Of a DNA stretch of 5,471 nucleotides, positions 5,009 through 5,471 are shown one piece after another. The translations under genes were made by a program, and so were the position numbers. Positions within the stretch are counted from its first letter, which is position 1. The number at the start of each line of letters is the position of its first letter. The notes under the pieces were generated by a model that ran no database searches, had not been told where the DNA came from, and saw only the letters and a list, made by a program, of their open reading frames with translations. Source of the stretch: Bacillota bacterium (GTDB taxonomy: Bacteria; Bacillota; Clostridia; Christensenellales; Borkfalkiaceae); the NCBI GenBank assembly GCA_021768985.1, contig JAETTR010000099.1, forward strand, positions 1 through 5,471, read 5' to 3'.

Positions 5009-5471
5009 ATGAAAAAAAAGCCGTTAACGCTCGATGAAACGCATGCCGCGCTTTCCGAGTTGTTATTCGAATTCGATCGGATCTGCCGCAAACACGGTCT
5101 GCGGTATTCTTTGGACGGGGGCACGATGCTCGGCGCAATCCGCCATAAGGGATTTATTCCGTGGGACGACGACGTGGACGTATGCATGCCCCGCCCCGAT
5201 TACGAAAAATTTATCGGGATCGTAAACGGCGGAGGGGAAACCGAGGAGCATTTCGTATTGTCCGCCGATCGGGGCAAACACGGCAGTTATCCGTTTGTAA
5301 AACTCATGGATAAGCGTTACGTCGTTAAGTGCTCCAATCATATCGAAGTACCGTATCTGTTTCTGGACGTGTTTCCGCTTGACGGTATGCCGGATGGCGA
5401 GAAGGCGATCGAAAACGAGTACAAGAAAGACTTCCGCACGGCGGCGTTTTGCTGCTCGCAAAGTGGTATAC
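5009..5471 (+). CDS. LicD-family transferase, N-terminal part (runs off window)
   Basis: ATG 5009 has AAAAGGA (4994-5000) 8 bases upstream. The 154 complete codons present contain the LicD hallmark: YSLDGGTMLGAIRHKGFIPW (33-52) followed by DDDVDVCMPRPDYEKF (53-68). The Gly-Gly motif and the acidic cluster Asp53/54/55/57 are the nucleotidyltransferase-fold active site features of the family. A second conserved block, VPYLFLDVFPLDGMP (about 113-127), follows. LicD proteins transfer phosphocholine or similar phospho-groups to teichoic acid, lipopolysaccharide or capsule glycans; the actual substrate cannot be told from sequence. A terminator lies between it and ftsZ, and the 25-base gap holds no clear promoter, so expression by read-through or from a promoter inside ftsZ is possible. 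Probably the start of a surface-glycan gene or gene set and not a division gene. The C-terminal part is missing. Confidence 0.9.
   Translation, partial: MKKKPLTLDETHAALSELLFEFDRICRKHGLRYSLDGGTMLGAIRHKGFIPWDDDVDVCMPRPDYEKFIGIVNGGGETEEHFVLSADRGKHGSYPFVKLMDKRYVVKCSNHIEVPYLFLDVFPLDGMPDGEKAIENEYKKDFRTAAFCCSQSGI

Noticed and set aside
1..5471. CRISPR arrays, transposons, tRNA or rRNA genes, phage or defence genes
   Set aside because: No spaced direct repeats, terminal inverted repeats, transposase motifs or tRNA-like folds were seen; nearly all of the window is accounted for by dcw genes and their signals.

Overview
The window is a stretch of a bacterial division and cell-wall (dcw) cluster, all on the plus strand, in the order ftsW (3' end) - murA - ftsQ/divIB - ftsA - ftsZ - licD-family gene (5' end). 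Gene order, the separate MurA, the FtsQ/DivIB-type protein, strong Shine-Dalgarno sequences, U-tract terminators and a near-perfect sigma-A promoter all suggest a Bacillota member, probably in Clostridia. Base composition is moderately GC-rich by eye. A Christensenellales-like uncultured gut lineage is possible, but this is a guess from style and not from a search.

Layout. 1-138: last 45 codons of FtsW. 139-236: leader with a rho-independent terminator (178-213) and a second possible pairing over the murA ribosome binding site. 237-1493: murA, with all key catalytic residues. 1514-2320: ftsQ/divIB, 20 bases after murA, followed by a strong terminator (2334-2360). 2385-2413: a consensus promoter (TTGACA, 17 bases, TATAAT, with a TG extension) starting a new unit. 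2463-3614: a very divergent ftsA. 3620-4945: ftsZ, whose reading frame holds an in-frame TAA at 3716-3718. 4957-4983: terminator. 5009-5471: 5' part of a LicD-family gene that runs off the window.

How the genes work together. FtsW polymerises septal glycan from lipid II. MurA makes the first committed peptidoglycan precursor. FtsQ/DivIB is a membrane scaffold of the divisome. FtsA normally anchors FtsZ filaments to the membrane, and FtsZ forms the ring. The LicD-type protein probably decorates a surface polymer and seems to be a separate unit.

Most notable points: (1) ftsZ as read is split by an in-frame stop after 32 codons, and no standard start codon downstream would restore a complete first beta strand. 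(2) FtsA keeps the family's overall layout but has lost the recognisable ATP-binding glycines. (3) The ftsW-murA junction has a terminator, no clear promoter after it, and a 9-base pairing that could cover the murA ribosome binding site. (4) murG is not between ftsW and murA. I see no CRISPR array, mobile element, tRNA or rRNA. The novelty here lies in divergent or interrupted core division genes, not in a new defence-type system.
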